Below are positions 45,766 through 58,226 of a stretch of DNA of 64,000 nucleotides, in pieces. Every line of letters begins with the position of its first letter. Within the stretch, counting starts at the first letter, position 1. The DNA comes from Chimonanthus salicifolius (taxonomy: Eukaryota > Streptophyta > Magnoliopsida > Laurales > Calycanthaceae). The notes beneath the pieces are model-generated. The model made no database searches. It had not been told where the DNA came from and saw only the letters and a list, made by a program, of their open reading frames with translations. The DNA lies in NCBI GenBank assembly GCA_013350335.1, contig CM023536.1, forward strand, positions 40,432,314 through 40,496,313, in the 5' to 3' direction. A program made the position numbers and the translations under genes.

Positions 45766-47719
45766 TGTTGATGTGCAAATTTTACATTTATAATCTTGCA
45801 AGCTCACGAACAATTTAATAGTATTGCGATTGAATGCGAGGTCGAAACCAAAGGAAATCCACAAAATATATGCTTAAAATTAAATCGATACCTTTAAAAA
45901 GATGTAATCTTAAAAAATATAATAAATGGAGTTACAATTTTAATTTAGAAAATGAAAGTAACACCCTCATTATCTAACTTATGAATTTAACAAGTCGAGA
46001 ATTAAATCCATCTTCTTTTTATTAAAATGGTGAAACAAAAATATGCAGTCTCATCTTAATTTAAATTCACATTTTTTAAGATTAAAATATCATATCTCCA
46101 ACCTTAGTTATTTGAATCTTGAGAGGGAGAGAATTTGAATACAAAGAATTAAAGAATAAATACATAAACATACAAGAATAAAAACATAAAAATAAATTGA
46201 ACATTAAAAATACAACATACAAACAAATGAACTAACATAATAAAAGGCTGAAATTGAGATTGCAAGCAAAGTAAATGATGGAATTTGAAAGTGCAGAATT
46301 TAAAGAGTGACTATGGAATAGATCGCTCATCGCCCAAAATGTGTAAACAAATACAAAACATAGATCTAAAATTCGCATAAAGATCTGAAATACAATTCAT
46401 ACTCACTAATAAGGACAACATTCACAACTTTTAATTTAATTAATTAAACCTTAGTAATTAAGATTCAACATTTACAATCAAGATCCTAACTATTGCATTT
46501 GCTCATGTTTAATTAAAGAAACAAAAGTTGCAAACTTGAAATTAAAATCAAAATAATCACAAAAGAATTCTAGAACTTATATGTTTCAGGATTCTAAATG
46601 GATGCTTTATATTTATTTTATGGAAGAATTCGGTATAAACACTTATAAATTAAATACAAGAAAGACAAAATAAAAATAAAAATCTACAACTCTCACTTAT
46701 AAATTCTAATGGTGCTCCTGTCTTCTTGTCTTTTCTCCCCAGCCTTGGTCCCCTCAAGGTCTAGGTCAAATTCGAATTCTATGGTGTGCCTCAGTGCTCT
46801 ATTTATAGGCTCAGGGTTGGAATGGATGGTTGGGATAAATCTGGGTTAAGTTGTGAATTGATTGCTTGGATTGGATCTCATTTAGAAGTGGATGGAGGAG
46901 ATTTTAAGTTGAAAAGGCTAGGGTTACAAGTAATACACGAATTTTGGGGTGTCTTGTCTTGGTGGCTAAGCAGAGAATGAGAGAGGATAGGAATTTGGAG
47001 AAAAAATTTGGATTTAGTGCAAATCCCGTATTTCTACACATGTACCATCTTACAGCTCCATTTTTGACCTAGTAAACGTCTGAATCTTAAAATGTTGTAA
47101 ACAATAAAGTTGTAGCCTTTGAAGTCTTCTTTCCAACGCAATAAGAATGAATGCGATCGAATATTAGAGTCGAAAGTTATGGTCAAAATACCAAAGCTTT
47201 GTCAAAATTTATCTTCCAAATCCCATTTTTTCTCCATTTCTTCATCCACATGGCTTCAGACGAAATTGACAAGGTGATGTGGCATGAACCTAGATGAAAA
47301 ATTTGGCTTTATTCTTAATCCTAGGATTTTTATGAATGAATTACTTAGATTACTTTGGGTTAAGCTCTAATGGCTCTAAGGTTAATTAGATGAAATAAAA
47401 TATAGGAATAATGTGGTACCTAATGGAGGGTTATGATTCAAAGGTTGAGATGGATAGATGATATGATGAATGGACTAGATTAAATTCAAAGTATGTTATG
47501 AGATGGATTAGCATGGAGGCTCTAGGGTTTTGCCTAATATGTATGTATGAGATAGATGGTTGTGATGAAATGTCCTAAAATCTAATGGCTTAACTAATGG
47601 ATGAATGATCTAATTGGATGGATTATGAGATAATGCATGAATGATCATGATCCTAGGGTTAATCTACATGATGAATGGTTTGGATGACCTAGATCTAATC
47701 ATGATTCATGAATGGTTCA

Positions 47720-49569
47720 TGTTGACCTAAAAGTTAAATATGTCTCGCTGAGTTAGACTGTATTGTCAATTCCGTGATAGTGTCCGACTAAGTACTGAGT
47801 TGTCAATTCCTTGGCTGAGTCGTGACCGTCTAAATGTCCAAGACCGCGCTTCTAGAAGACTTACATAGTCAAATCAAGTTTGAAGCTCTAGAAGACATGT
47901 CATTTGGAAGGCATCGCACCGAAACAATAAGAACCTCATGAATGCCAACCGACACAGGTATTTGGACCTTAGGATTGACATAGAATACCTAGACTTACCT
48001 TTGGGATAAACCTTAGAATCCATAACTTTGAATTTAATAAACTAAATTGGATTTTTCATGTTAGCTTGTTTTGTCCTGTTTTGGAGAAGCTTTTGCTCCT
48101 ACGAAATATGCTCAAGTATTAGTAAAATCTTTATGATTTGATATAGAACTCAAACAAATTTTCAAAAAAGTCTAAGAACATCCAATTTGGAAATGTATAG
48201 CTCAAGTTATGAGCATTACAATGAAATTGTGTAAAATAGTGGAAAACAATTTTGTCATATGCCTTCACTTTGAGAGATTATTTTAGGTAACAAATGGACC
48301 TCAAATTAGACCAAATTTGGTAAGTAGATAGATCTCTCAATGAGCTTTCTGACGAGCCCAAGAACTTCTTAAACCGAATTCGGAAACCCAAGTTATGGTC
48401 GTTTTAGTGGAGGTGTACAAAACTGCCGAGATTCAGTCGGCTGAACTTTATGTTTCAATCGACTGAAAGTGCTACATATTGGTCTTTTCAGCTTCAGATG
48501 AGATTCAGTCGACTGAATCTTTGATTTTCGTCGACTGAATTGTGTCCAAATGTTTCAATGGTCATTTCTGGACATTTAAGTCGACTGAATCTTCAAGTTC
48601 AGTCAACTGAAAACGTAACGAATAGTTTTTAATGGCTATATTCTTGTAATTTCGACTTCCAACGGCCATATCTTCAAGAGGGTTCTAAATGTATGACCTT
48701 AGGCATTCCAAAGGTTGATTCTTGACGAGCAAAACCCTCTCTAACATTCTCTAAGATTCCCAATCATTCCAAGAGCACTAAAACTTCATAGTTAGATTAC
48801 CAAAGTTCTTGAACTCATTCTCTCACACACTCAAAGCTCTCATAGGCAAATATTGAGCATCTTAGGCTCATTCTTGAGTGTGTATTTGATAGAACCTTTA
48901 GGGATACATTGTTCTCATAAGAAAACCATTTATCTTTCCTAAACCTCTTCTCCTAATCTTTGGTTTGACATTCAACGGAGCATCTACTCATCACCAAGGA
49001 GCATAGCAAGGAGAAGGACATTCAAGAGCACGCCGAAGTTACTTCAAGTAACTCGATGTTAGTGTTCTTGGTATTTCTTAAAAACTATTTTTTTTCATTA
49101 TTTATTGATAAAATTGTAAAGGGTTGGTGTAACCCTTGTGAAATCTCAAGAGAGGTGTTCTCTTGTGTGTCATCGGTCAAATCTTCACCCATGAAGAAGA
49201 TCAATTGTTGTAAAGATTCGATCTCCACCTGTGAAGGAGATCAAGGGTTGTAATAGGTTTCTTCTCCACACGTGAAGGAAAAGGTTAGTGGAATCCTCAA
49301 GTGGTGTATTTGAGGCGTGGATGTAGGCAAGGTTGCCGAACGACGTAAAAAATCTTCGTGTCATGATATTTCATCTTGTCTCATCTCCTCTCATTATTGT
49401 GTTTGTGTTTTATCTTATATCTTAATCACACAATTTGGGGATAAATTGGGTTAATTTATTAAGGCCAATAAATTAATTGACTCACATTTTAAAGAAATTT
49501 AAAATTCGTCCATAGTCCTATTTACCCCCCTCTATGACTATTCTAGACATCGGGCTAGTTCGACTAACA
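47720..49569 (+). repeat. 5' LTR of GAG-only element 2
   Basis: It is 1,850 bp, TGTTGACCTAAAAG to CGACTAACA. It contains six variants of the palindrome TTCAGTCGACTGAA at 48,431-48,612. Confidence 0.88.
48431..48612. repeat. Cluster of TTCAGTCGACTGAA palindromes
   Basis: There are six variants in 180 bp, including the perfect 16-base palindrome ATTCAGTCGACTGAAT near 48,513. The 3' LTR has the matching cluster at about 55,483-55,640. Confidence 0.92.
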
Positions 49570-49571
49570 AG

Positions 49572-49583
49572 TGGTATCAGAGC
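49572..49583 (+). promoter_or_regulatory. Primer-binding site, initiator Met-tRNA
   Basis: TGGTATCAGAGC starts two bases after the LTR end at 49569. Confidence 0.9.
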
Positions 49584-49635
49584 GAGGTCTCTTGCATACG
49601 ACTTAACCGTCTAAGAGTCGATCTTGAAGCTAGAA

Positions 49636-50989
49636 ATGTCTAAGGGTGATTGTATGGCCGTGTTGTGTTCTCCAATTCTTGATGGCTCAAAATATGTTAT
49701 TTGGAAAGCCAAAATGAAAATGTATTTAATGACATTGGATGAAGCTCAATGGAGAATAACCTTATACGGTTGGACTAAACCATCTAAGAACTCTTGGAGC
49801 AATGAAGAAAGGACCATGCACTTGGCAAATGCAAATGCTCTATATGCCATACTTTGTGCCGTTTCACCAAATCTTTTAGAAAATATCCTATCTTGTGAAA
49901 CCATAGAGGAGGCATGGGATATGTTAGAGAAAATCCATGAAAAGCCCAGGAAAGTTGAAGACATAGATAATGTCTATTGCCTAGGACCCATTCAAACACT
50001 TGAACCCCAAGATGAAGATCTTAATGAAGAAGAAGATGAAAACATTTATGAGGTCTTAGAAGAAATGTATAAAAAGCTTAAGAAAATGGGTAAAGAAAAA
50101 TTTAAAACTTTCGAATGAATTAAAGCATGAAAAGATTACAAATGAAAATATTTTAAAAGAATTGGAATTAGCTAAAGAAGAAGTGTTGAGATTTAGAGAA
50201 GCCAAAAATCAAGAAAATTCAAAGACCATTGATAAAGAATGTCTAAAACTTGAAGAATGCTTAAAATTTGAAATCAATGAAAAAGTGAACATGAAGATGA
50301 AGTTAAAAATTAAAAATGGAACTTAACTCATTAAAAGAAGATAATGAAGATTTGAAAAATGTATTGGCTCTTGAAAGAAAACAAAATGAAAAGATTAGAA
50401 AAGAACTTAATGAAGTAAAAACCTCTACTCCTAAAATACAATCTAATCTAGAAATTGAAAATCAAAAGGTAAATCAAGAAGTTAATGAGTTAAAGCGGTA
50501 TAAGGAAAAATTTGAAATGAAGTTCACCAAAGGAGAGGAGAAACTTGAAAAACTCTTTAAATTAAGTAAACCATTTAGAGACAAAACGGGTCTTAGTTAT
50601 GACAAGAAGAATGTCAAAGAACCCGTCAAACCAACAATTTTCGTAAAGAGTAAGTCTTCTCGATTCCTCCAATTAAATTTATAAAATGTTTTCATTGTGG
50701 ACAATTCGGGCACCTTATGTTTGAATGCAAATCAAGAAGAGATAATCAATGTCAAAACGCAAATCAAATAAAAAAGATATATCAAAGGCAAAAGACTCAC
50801 AATGAAAAGTCAAGAGATGATAACCCAAACTTGAAAAGAATAAAGAACTTTGTAAATCAAAACGACAAGAACAATCCACCAAAAGCTCGTAATCAAAGGC
50901 AAATGCATAACAACTTAAATAGAAATCTAAATTATGCCTTAACTCATAAATTGATTGAAGCCTTAAATGAATTTACAAAATTCTGTTAA
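49636..50989 (+). pseudogene. copia-type GAG of element 2, frameshifted
   Basis: ATG at 49636 opens MSKGDCMAVLCSPILDGSKY, then VIWKAKMKMYL, the N-terminal domain of copia GAG (UBN2 type). It continues NANALYAILCAVSPNLLENI and ETIEEAWDMLEKIHE to a stop at 50118. The reading shifts frame near 50,100 and again near 50,316 through a long Lys/Glu-rich coiled-coil region (LKEDNEDLKNVLALERKQ). A third shift near 50,650 reaches an intact zinc knuckle CFHCGQFGHLMFEC (about 50,693-50,734) and a basic tail ending at 50989. The coiled coil before the knuckle is typical of long SIRE-like GAG proteins. An in-frame protein would be about 450 residues. Confidence 0.83.
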
Positions 50990-53900
50990 ACAAACAAGAA
51001 CACTAAAAAGAGAAAGTCAAATGTTCTTGTGTTTGATATCACTGGACTTCGTAGACCTTCCTCTATCACCCAATGGGTTTCCAAGGTTAGGGGTGTGGGT
51101 TAGATCTTGACACTCTTGAATTTGAACCTCTGTCAGATTTCACGTTCTTAAACATATACATTTACATTAGAATCTGTCATGTTTGGATTTCTTCTTGCCT
51201 TAATCATCCATTGCCTTATTACTTATTTGACAAATCTATATATGCTATGTTTCTTTTATGAGAATCATACTTGAGGAATGAATATATATATGGCTTGCTA
51301 TTACTGACTGACATAATGGGTATCTACTACTGGAATTTTTGGTCTTATGTCTGGTATTATTGATGAATGACTAACAGAAACATCAATACCATTACACAAT
51401 GCAAAATGTTTGTGATATGGATAAATACTAGGTTATTTCCACTTTCTCATTTATACGCATCTGCCACTTTCACTAAATGATAAATTGAGGAATCTTGATA
51501 TATCTAGAACGACTGAAATGATTAATTAAAAGTAGGTCTCACATTTGATAAACTTGAGATATGATCTGGATAACTTTCATTTGTAAGCATGTCCAAAGGA
51601 TTGTATAAGCATGATTGAGTATACCTTAAAGTAAAATTCAAATCACTATAACAACTGAATGAATGATTGTCATCTAAGGATTATTATGGATCTTCTCCCT
51701 CGTGAACATAATTTAATCCACTGGACCTTTTTTATTCAAATTCAGCCATACCAAAATATGCTGAAATTTCAGTTACTGCAAACTGCAGCAACTCTGGTTC
51801 TGTGCTAAAAATCCTCATATTGGCTTGACTTGATGATTATACCTTGAGCATCCTTGAAAATATTTTCATGTCTGAATTATATGTTGTGGTTATCTCTTGG
51901 ATGAACATCTTTGGTCATTACATACATTATGAAAACATCCATTTGGCCAATACATCTTCATGAGATGCCTCATTCATTCCCATGATTTTCACTAAAATCC
52001 TTAGTTGATGGTTTAATACTGATTTGGAGTTAAAAGGCATTTAACTGTAAAACTGAAGACCACAGTGTCCCTCATCCTGAATAATGCTTATTGAAAATTA
52101 GCCATTCACCTTGATCTTCCATATCTTGACCATGATAAAATCTTATCTTATACATGGAAGTCAAAGTAGCTTAGTAAAAATGAAATGTAATCTGAGTTAA
52201 AACATCATATTGGCTTGCATTCTAGTAACCTAAATTTCATACCTTGAAACTCATGCTATATCCACAAGTCAATCATTTGGGTTATAAGGGATATAGAAAC
52301 ACTCATGCTAAAGATATCTCTTTTATTTGATAAATATGCTTGAAATGCAACTCCTATTATCTTATGGGCTTGCCATCTGTAATCTGTATACTTATATTAT
52401 GACTTGATTTCCATGATAACATTTGAGTTTAAAGAAAAATGAAACAGTCACAAATTAAAATGCTTCACAAAATCATTCATCTTTTTTGAATTGTTTTCAT
52501 ACCTTGCTATAATCTGTCATTCAAGTGAACATTAAGGATGAGATGTCACTCTCTTCAAGAGTATATTGCAGAAATTTTTATAATTACTCTATGAAGACAC
52601 TCTCATGATTGGCATTGTTTTGGAACATACAACTTATCATAATTATCTTTGGTATCAGATGTGAATGACAAATAACTGTATACAACACCTTGTCCTTTGT
52701 ACTAACATGCATTCTTGGCTATAAAAGACAAATGAAGCCCTGTTGTTATGATTCTATTGAGTGAAAACAACTTTACACTAGGCTAAATGGATGATTATAT
52801 GAGTCATGTGAGGAAATGTACAATTGGAGAAAAACAAGTTGACAATAACTTGGAAAGAGTACTCTATAAGTAGTTTACTCTCATACTTTTCAAAATTCCC
52901 CCTCCATAACTGTTCATGGGATACTGGTCAATCACTTTTGGATGAATCACTCAATACTCTTTTCATGCAACAACCTCATGAACATCCACATAGAGCTTAT
53001 CTGAGCATTAATCTTCCACTCCTATCTTACGATCATAGTGTGTCATGACTACTTATGCTTCATAAATGTATTCCACATTGAATACTATGTTCTAAATCAT
53101 GAGCATTCTTTTCTGCGCTCCACTCATATGACTTCACACTTGGGCTTCATTTTAATGACTTCTATTAATGATGATTTCATAACCTCACCACAATACATAA
53201 CTTGGGTTGGATGGACTTCTCAGACAATGAACTTAATTGTTTTATATCAATGACCTCAAACCTAGTTGCACTCTTTATAGGTCCCTAGTACTTCCAACTC
53301 CATCTACCTTATTTCAAAACTCTAGTTCTTTAATAGTGGCTTTTTTTATGAGTGTTAAGATGCTTATGAATAATGTTTTAATAGTACATGATCAAATATT
53401 CATAAGTAGTTCGCATTTTTTATGAATACATATGGTGTTTATGATAGTCAAATCTATTGATTATTCATGAAAAATGAAAAGTTGGGTGGATCTTTCATGT
53501 GCTTTCAAATGGAAAGATTAGTGCATTGCTTCTTGGATACATGGATGATATTCTTCATTTGTGAGCATATATTCTTGATGGGGTGTGATATTTGAAAACA
53601 AATAGGGTAGGTGGTCTTCCCAAATACTTATGTTTTTATGTGGCTAATCAATTTAATGTATTTGTGCAAAATGGAGTGTCTTGCAAGTGCTTTCATGATG
53701 ATATGCATGATTGGTATATGTTCGTTATTTCCATGGAAATATGAATGCTTGAATATCCCTGTGTACATGTATGTCTTGTCAAAATGTCTCATCACTTACC
53801 CATGTACACTTGTGATGCATTTGTCGAAATGTTGTACATAATCATATTATTTTTGAAAATTCTATGACATTTTCATTTTGGCAAATATATATCATTGTAT

Positions 53901-54300
53901 TTCATTTGGTATCAAATTCATTTGGCCTCAGATTTAAACCATTGAATACATTAAAAATCTGTGTAAGTCCACAAATGACAAATTTGGCCTCAGTTCATAA
54001 CCATGGAACATTAAGAGAATTGTGTAAGACCATTGGCTTTCTCTCTTTTCTGCCTCCCCTTCCTCATGCTTATAGTCATATCACATACCTTTTGGAGAAT
54101 ATGGCATTATTTTAGCATCACTCAACCTACATATGCTTATAGTTATATATGTTATATGATGCACCTCTAAACCTTTGTCACCCTCCAACATTAAGTGGGA
54201 GTAAATGTGAATATTTATTTGACAAGGTTTATGATAACCTGGGGAGGTTATAATTGTTCAAATGACCCTTCCCAACTTGTGCTCCATGCAAAATACTTAA
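50990..54300 (+). other. Non-coding internal region of element 2
   Basis: About 3.3 kb, AT-rich, with recurring ATTGGCTTG, CCTTGA and CATGAT words. No integrase, RT or RNase H motif appears in any frame. The short open stretches (for example 53611-53841) look like chance. Confidence 0.6.
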
Positions 54301-54305
54301 ATTGA

Positions 54306-54336
54306 CCCTTTGTCAATTTTTGACAAAAAGGGGGAG
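54306..54336 (+). promoter_or_regulatory. Internal hairpin plus polypurine tract, element 2
   Basis: CCCTTTGTCAATTTTTGAC then AAAAAGGGGGAG, followed by AAATATTA as in element 1. It lies 463 bp before the 3' LTR. More GGGGGAG tracts follow near 54,410, 54,450 and 54,589. Confidence 0.7.
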
Positions 54337-54738
54337 AAATATTAAAATACTGGAGGCACAAATGTTTTCATGAAAAAAAACTTTTGAAGGGGCCAATACA
54401 TGAGGATTGGGGGAGAGAAACAAAAATTCAATATCGGTATCAAAGACAGGGGGAGCAAATGTGATTTTAAGATATGCTTTAAAATTGAACAAATATTGCT
54501 TATTATCACTAATCATTGGGGAGATCATTCTCAACAAGAATATGCAGTTTATTTTGTGCTTACAGGAATATCACAGGCATATTCTAAGGGGGAGCCGCCA
54601 TGAGCCTTCAAGCATTCAGATTTAATGTAGTCATGTCCATGTTTATTGAGATTATTGTAATAATTTTTGTACATGGCATGTATTGAACTTATTAAAGTCT
54701 GTAATTTATATTTGGGTATGTATAAAGTATTCTCTAGG

Positions 54739-54768
54739 TTTTGTCACAAAATTGACAAATGGAGAAAT
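54739..54768 (+). promoter_or_regulatory. 3' polypurine tract of element 2 with hairpin
   Basis: TTTTGTCACAAAATTGAC then AAATGGAGAAAT abuts the 3' LTR at 54769. The G-run is broken by a T. TTTGTC pairs with GACAAA as in element 1. Confidence 0.65.
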
Positions 54769-56596
54769 TGTTGGTCTAAAGGTTAAATCTGTCTCCCTGA
54801 ATCAGACTGTGTTGTCAATTCCGTGACTGTGTCCGACTGAGTACTGAGTTGTCAATTCCTTTGACTGAGTCGTGACCGTGTAAGTATCCACGATCGCGCC
54901 TCTAGAAGACTTACATAGTCAAATCAAGTTTGAAGCTCCAGAAGACGCGTCATTTGAAAGGGATCGCACTGAAACAGGAAGAACTTCATGAATTCCAACC
55001 GACATAGGTATTTGGACCTTAGGATTGACTTAGAATACCTAGACTTACCTTTGGGATAAACCTTAGAATCCATAACTTTAAATTTAATAGAACTAACTTG
55101 GATTTTTCAGGATAGTTTTGTTTTGTCCTGTTTTGGAGAAGCTTTTGCTCCTACCAAATATGCTCAAGTATTAATAAAATCTTTATGATTTGATATAGCA
55201 CTCAAAGATCTTTCCAAAAAAATCCAAGAACACCCAATTAGGAAATGTATAGCTCAAGTTATGAGCATTACAATGAAAGGGTATAAAATAGAACAAAATA
55301 GTTTTGTCATATACCCTCACTTTGAGAGATTATTTGAGGCATCAAATGGACCTCAAATTGGACCAAATTAGGTGAGTAGATAGATCTCTCAATGAGATTT
55401 CCAACGAACCCAAGAACTCCTAAAACCGATTCGGGAACCTAAGTTATGGTCGTTTTAGTGGAGCTGTACGAAACGGCCGAGATTCAATCGGTTGAACTTT
55501 ATGTTTCAGTCGACTGAAAGTGCTGCACACTGGTCTTTTGAGTCTCAAATGAGATTAAGTCGACAGAATTATGCCCAAATGTTTCAATGGTCATTTCTGG
55601 ACATTTAAGTCGACTGAATCTTCAAGTTCAGTCGACTGAAAATGTAACAGGCAGTTTTTAACGGCTCTATTCTTGTGATTTCGACTTCCAACGGCCATAT
55701 CTTCATGAGGGCTCTAAATGTATGACCTTAGGGCATTCCAAAGGTTGATTCTTGATGAGAAAAACTCTCTCTAACATTCTCCAAGACTCCCAATAATTTC
55801 AAGAGCACTAAAACTTCATAGTTAGATTACCAAAGTTCTTGAACTCATTCTCTCACACACTCAAAGCTCTCATAGGCAAATATTGAGCATCTTAGGCTCA
55901 TTCGTGAGTGTGTATTTGATAGAATCTTTAGGGATACATTGTTCTCATAAGAAAACCATTTATCTTTCCTAAACCTCTTCTCCTAATCTTTGGTTTGATA
56001 TTCAACGGAGCATCTACTCATCACCAAGGAGCATAGCAAGGAGAAGGACATTCAAGAGCACGCCGAAGTTACTTCAAGTAACTCGATGCTAGTGTTCTTG
56101 GTATTTCTCAAAAACTATTCTTTCCATTATTTATTGAGAAAATTGTAAAGGGTTGGTGTAACCTTTGTGAAATCTCAAGAGAGGTGTTCTCTTGTGTGTC
56201 ATCGGTCAAATCTTCACCAGTGAAGAAGATCAAGTGTTGTAAAGGTTCGATCTCCACCCATGAAGGAGATCAAGGATTGTAATAGGTTTCTTCTCCACCC
56301 GTGAAGGAAAATGTTAGTGGAATCCTCAAGTGGTGTACTTGAGGCATGGATGTAGGCAAGGTTGTCGAACGACGTAAAAATCTTCGTGTCAAGATATTTC
56401 ATCTCTTCTCATCTCCTCTCATTATTGTGTTTATGTTTTATCTTGTATCTTAATCACACAATTTGGAGATAAATTTGATTAATTTATTAAGACCAATAAA
56501 TTAATTACTCACATTTTAAAGAAATTTAAAATTCGTCCATAGTCCTATTTACCCCCCTCTAGGACTATTCTAGACATTGGGCTAGTTCAACTAACA
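54769..56596 (+). repeat. 3' LTR of GAG-only element 2
   Basis: It is 1,828 bp, TGTTGGTCTAAAGG to CAACTAACA, and matches 47720-49569. Near 55,555 a stretch present in the 5' LTR (two palindrome copies) is shortened. Confidence 0.88.
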
Positions 56597-57357
56597 GTTT
56601 GGATTTGATAGGTGGATCTAGGGTTTCCTAAGTTTAATGATATGAAATGAATGGTATGCATGAGATGTATGGAATGAATGGTTACGATTGCATGATTTGG
56701 CTAATGGATGGTTGAGATTGCATAGAGAGTGGATTGGATGGTGTGGATTGATAAGGACATGGACAAAGCTTAGGCGTGTGAATAGTTTATGGACTTGGGT
56801 TTTGGACCTATAAATGAGCACATGGACCTCCAGTGGATCTTTGACTTGAGGTTGAAGACTTGGGCCTTTGTTGAACTTTGGAGTGCACATTGGCCTGGCC
56901 CATCTTGTAATATGCGCATGGACTGCCTGTGGCCTGGCCCAATGTTGGCCTATGGAGCTTAGCTTAGCCCAATTGAAGTGGATCTCTCGGCCCATTAATC
57001 TTAAATTTCAGCATTTATCTCTTGAATTGCTGGTTTTCTCTTCCATAATTTAATAATTAAGTTCACCACTTTAAAATCTAGAATATTGATTTAATGTAGA
57101 CTCTCATAACCGGATCTAGATTAACCGATTTACATGAAAACCCTAAAAGTGTGAAATTAATCATAAAAATTCTAGGTCTTCCGAATTAAGCACCAAACTT
57201 GCAATTATCCACTGTTTTAGCTTGATTTCCTGAATTCTCAATTTTTAATCTAGAAAACTAAGAAATTATATTAAATGCACTAATATACACAGAATTAAAA
57301 GCTAACTGGTCCAATAATTAAAGGTAAAAATATAAGATTTCAGTGCTTAACAACAGA

Positions 57358-58226
57358 CCTTTTTGTTTGTCTTTTTTATTTCTAGAAATATAACCACCTT
57401 AACCTTTCGAAAGATCCTTATTTATAAAATCATAATTTTAAAGTATTTATGAAAGTTAAAAAAATACAGAAAAATACGCACCGTTCAATATGTGTTTTAA
57501 CCAAGCTTTTCATATTTTCAGATTCTCAAAGTGAAATGTAGGACGCTCAACCTACATCGTTGAATGTGGACCGTTGTTTAGCGTAAACACTTCAACACAC
57601 ATTTTCGATCAGATCGAGTGGCTTTTGATTTCGAAACTTCTTCGAGCTTTAGAACTTTTTTCATGAGACATATTTGTGGAGTCAAATTTCTTCTACGATA
57701 TTCAATTTTTCTAAGGGGACAAATTATTATTCAAAACTATAGAAGTTATAAGGTTTAAATAATAAATCTTTTAAATATTAATTCACCGGCTTACGATTGT
57801 AGACGTAGGCAACATGGAAGACTCTGTTTGTAGCAGGCCTATGACAATGGTTTTAAATTACAGAGGAAAGAAGGTAAGGAAGAAACTTACCTTCTTCTCA
57901 TCTTATATTCTTCCTCTTCTTCTATACCTTTCCTCTTCTTCTTCCTTCGTTCTCTTCTTCCTTCTGCAATTGCTTGTTTTCGTGGGATTTTTCATGGAAA
58001 GGCCAAAACTCCACCAAAACTCAGAGAGATAGAAACTTTCTGTTTCTCTTATATATAAGCTTTAGGGAAGATTAGTAAGTAAAAAGGGGTGAAAAAGGGG
58101 ATAAAAATGGAGTTTTTGGAAACCTAGGGAAAAAATGGCCTCTTTTACATGCTCAAAATCCACTTTATTTCTTGTTAAAATCATATTTTTTTGTCTTTTG
58201 AAATAAAAACGGAATGATACTAACCC
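57358..58226. other. Probable continuation of the 45503 LTR
   Basis: It starts directly after the ACAGA duplication, so it should be the far side of the DNA interrupted at 45765. It has a C/T-rich stretch at 57,890-57,965. The open frame 57814-58032 has no resemblance to a known protein. Confidence 0.4.

Larger units (their letters stand above)
47720..56596 (+). mobile_element. GAG-only Ty1/copia-type LTR retrotransposon 2 (TR-GAG-like)
   Basis: The LTRs are 47720-49569 and 54769-56596. The internal region is 5,199 bp with a primer-binding site, a GAG reading frame in pieces, and about 3.3 kb without any recognisable pol domain. The flanks GTTCA (47715-47719) and GTTTG (56597-56601) could be a target duplication with two transitions. 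The two LTRs differ at many sites and by a deletion of roughly 35 bp in the 3' copy, so the insertion is not recent. Confidence 0.85.
45766..57352. mobile_element. Solo LTR (gypsy-type), 2,705 bp without insert, TSD ACAGA
   Basis: It starts TGTTGATGTGCAAATT and ends AGTGCTTAACA. Identical ACAGA lies at 45761-45765 and 57353-57357. A CGAGGTCGAAACCAAAGG word near 45,838 recalls Tat/Athila-type LTRs. It is split at 47719/56597 by GAG-only element 2. The DNA on both sides of the split (GGATGAATGATC and ATGGATGG types) is the same kind, which supports one original unit. Confidence 0.82.

Noticed and set aside
53611..53841. Hydrophobic 76-codon frame as an env-like gene in element 2
   Set aside because: It is short and isolated, lies in T-rich DNA that produces hydrophobic codons by chance, and has no signal peptide or family match.
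56618..56995. 125-codon minus-strand frame
   Set aside because: His/Pro/Asn-rich reading of the ATGGATGG-type repeat region of the solo LTR, with no domain.
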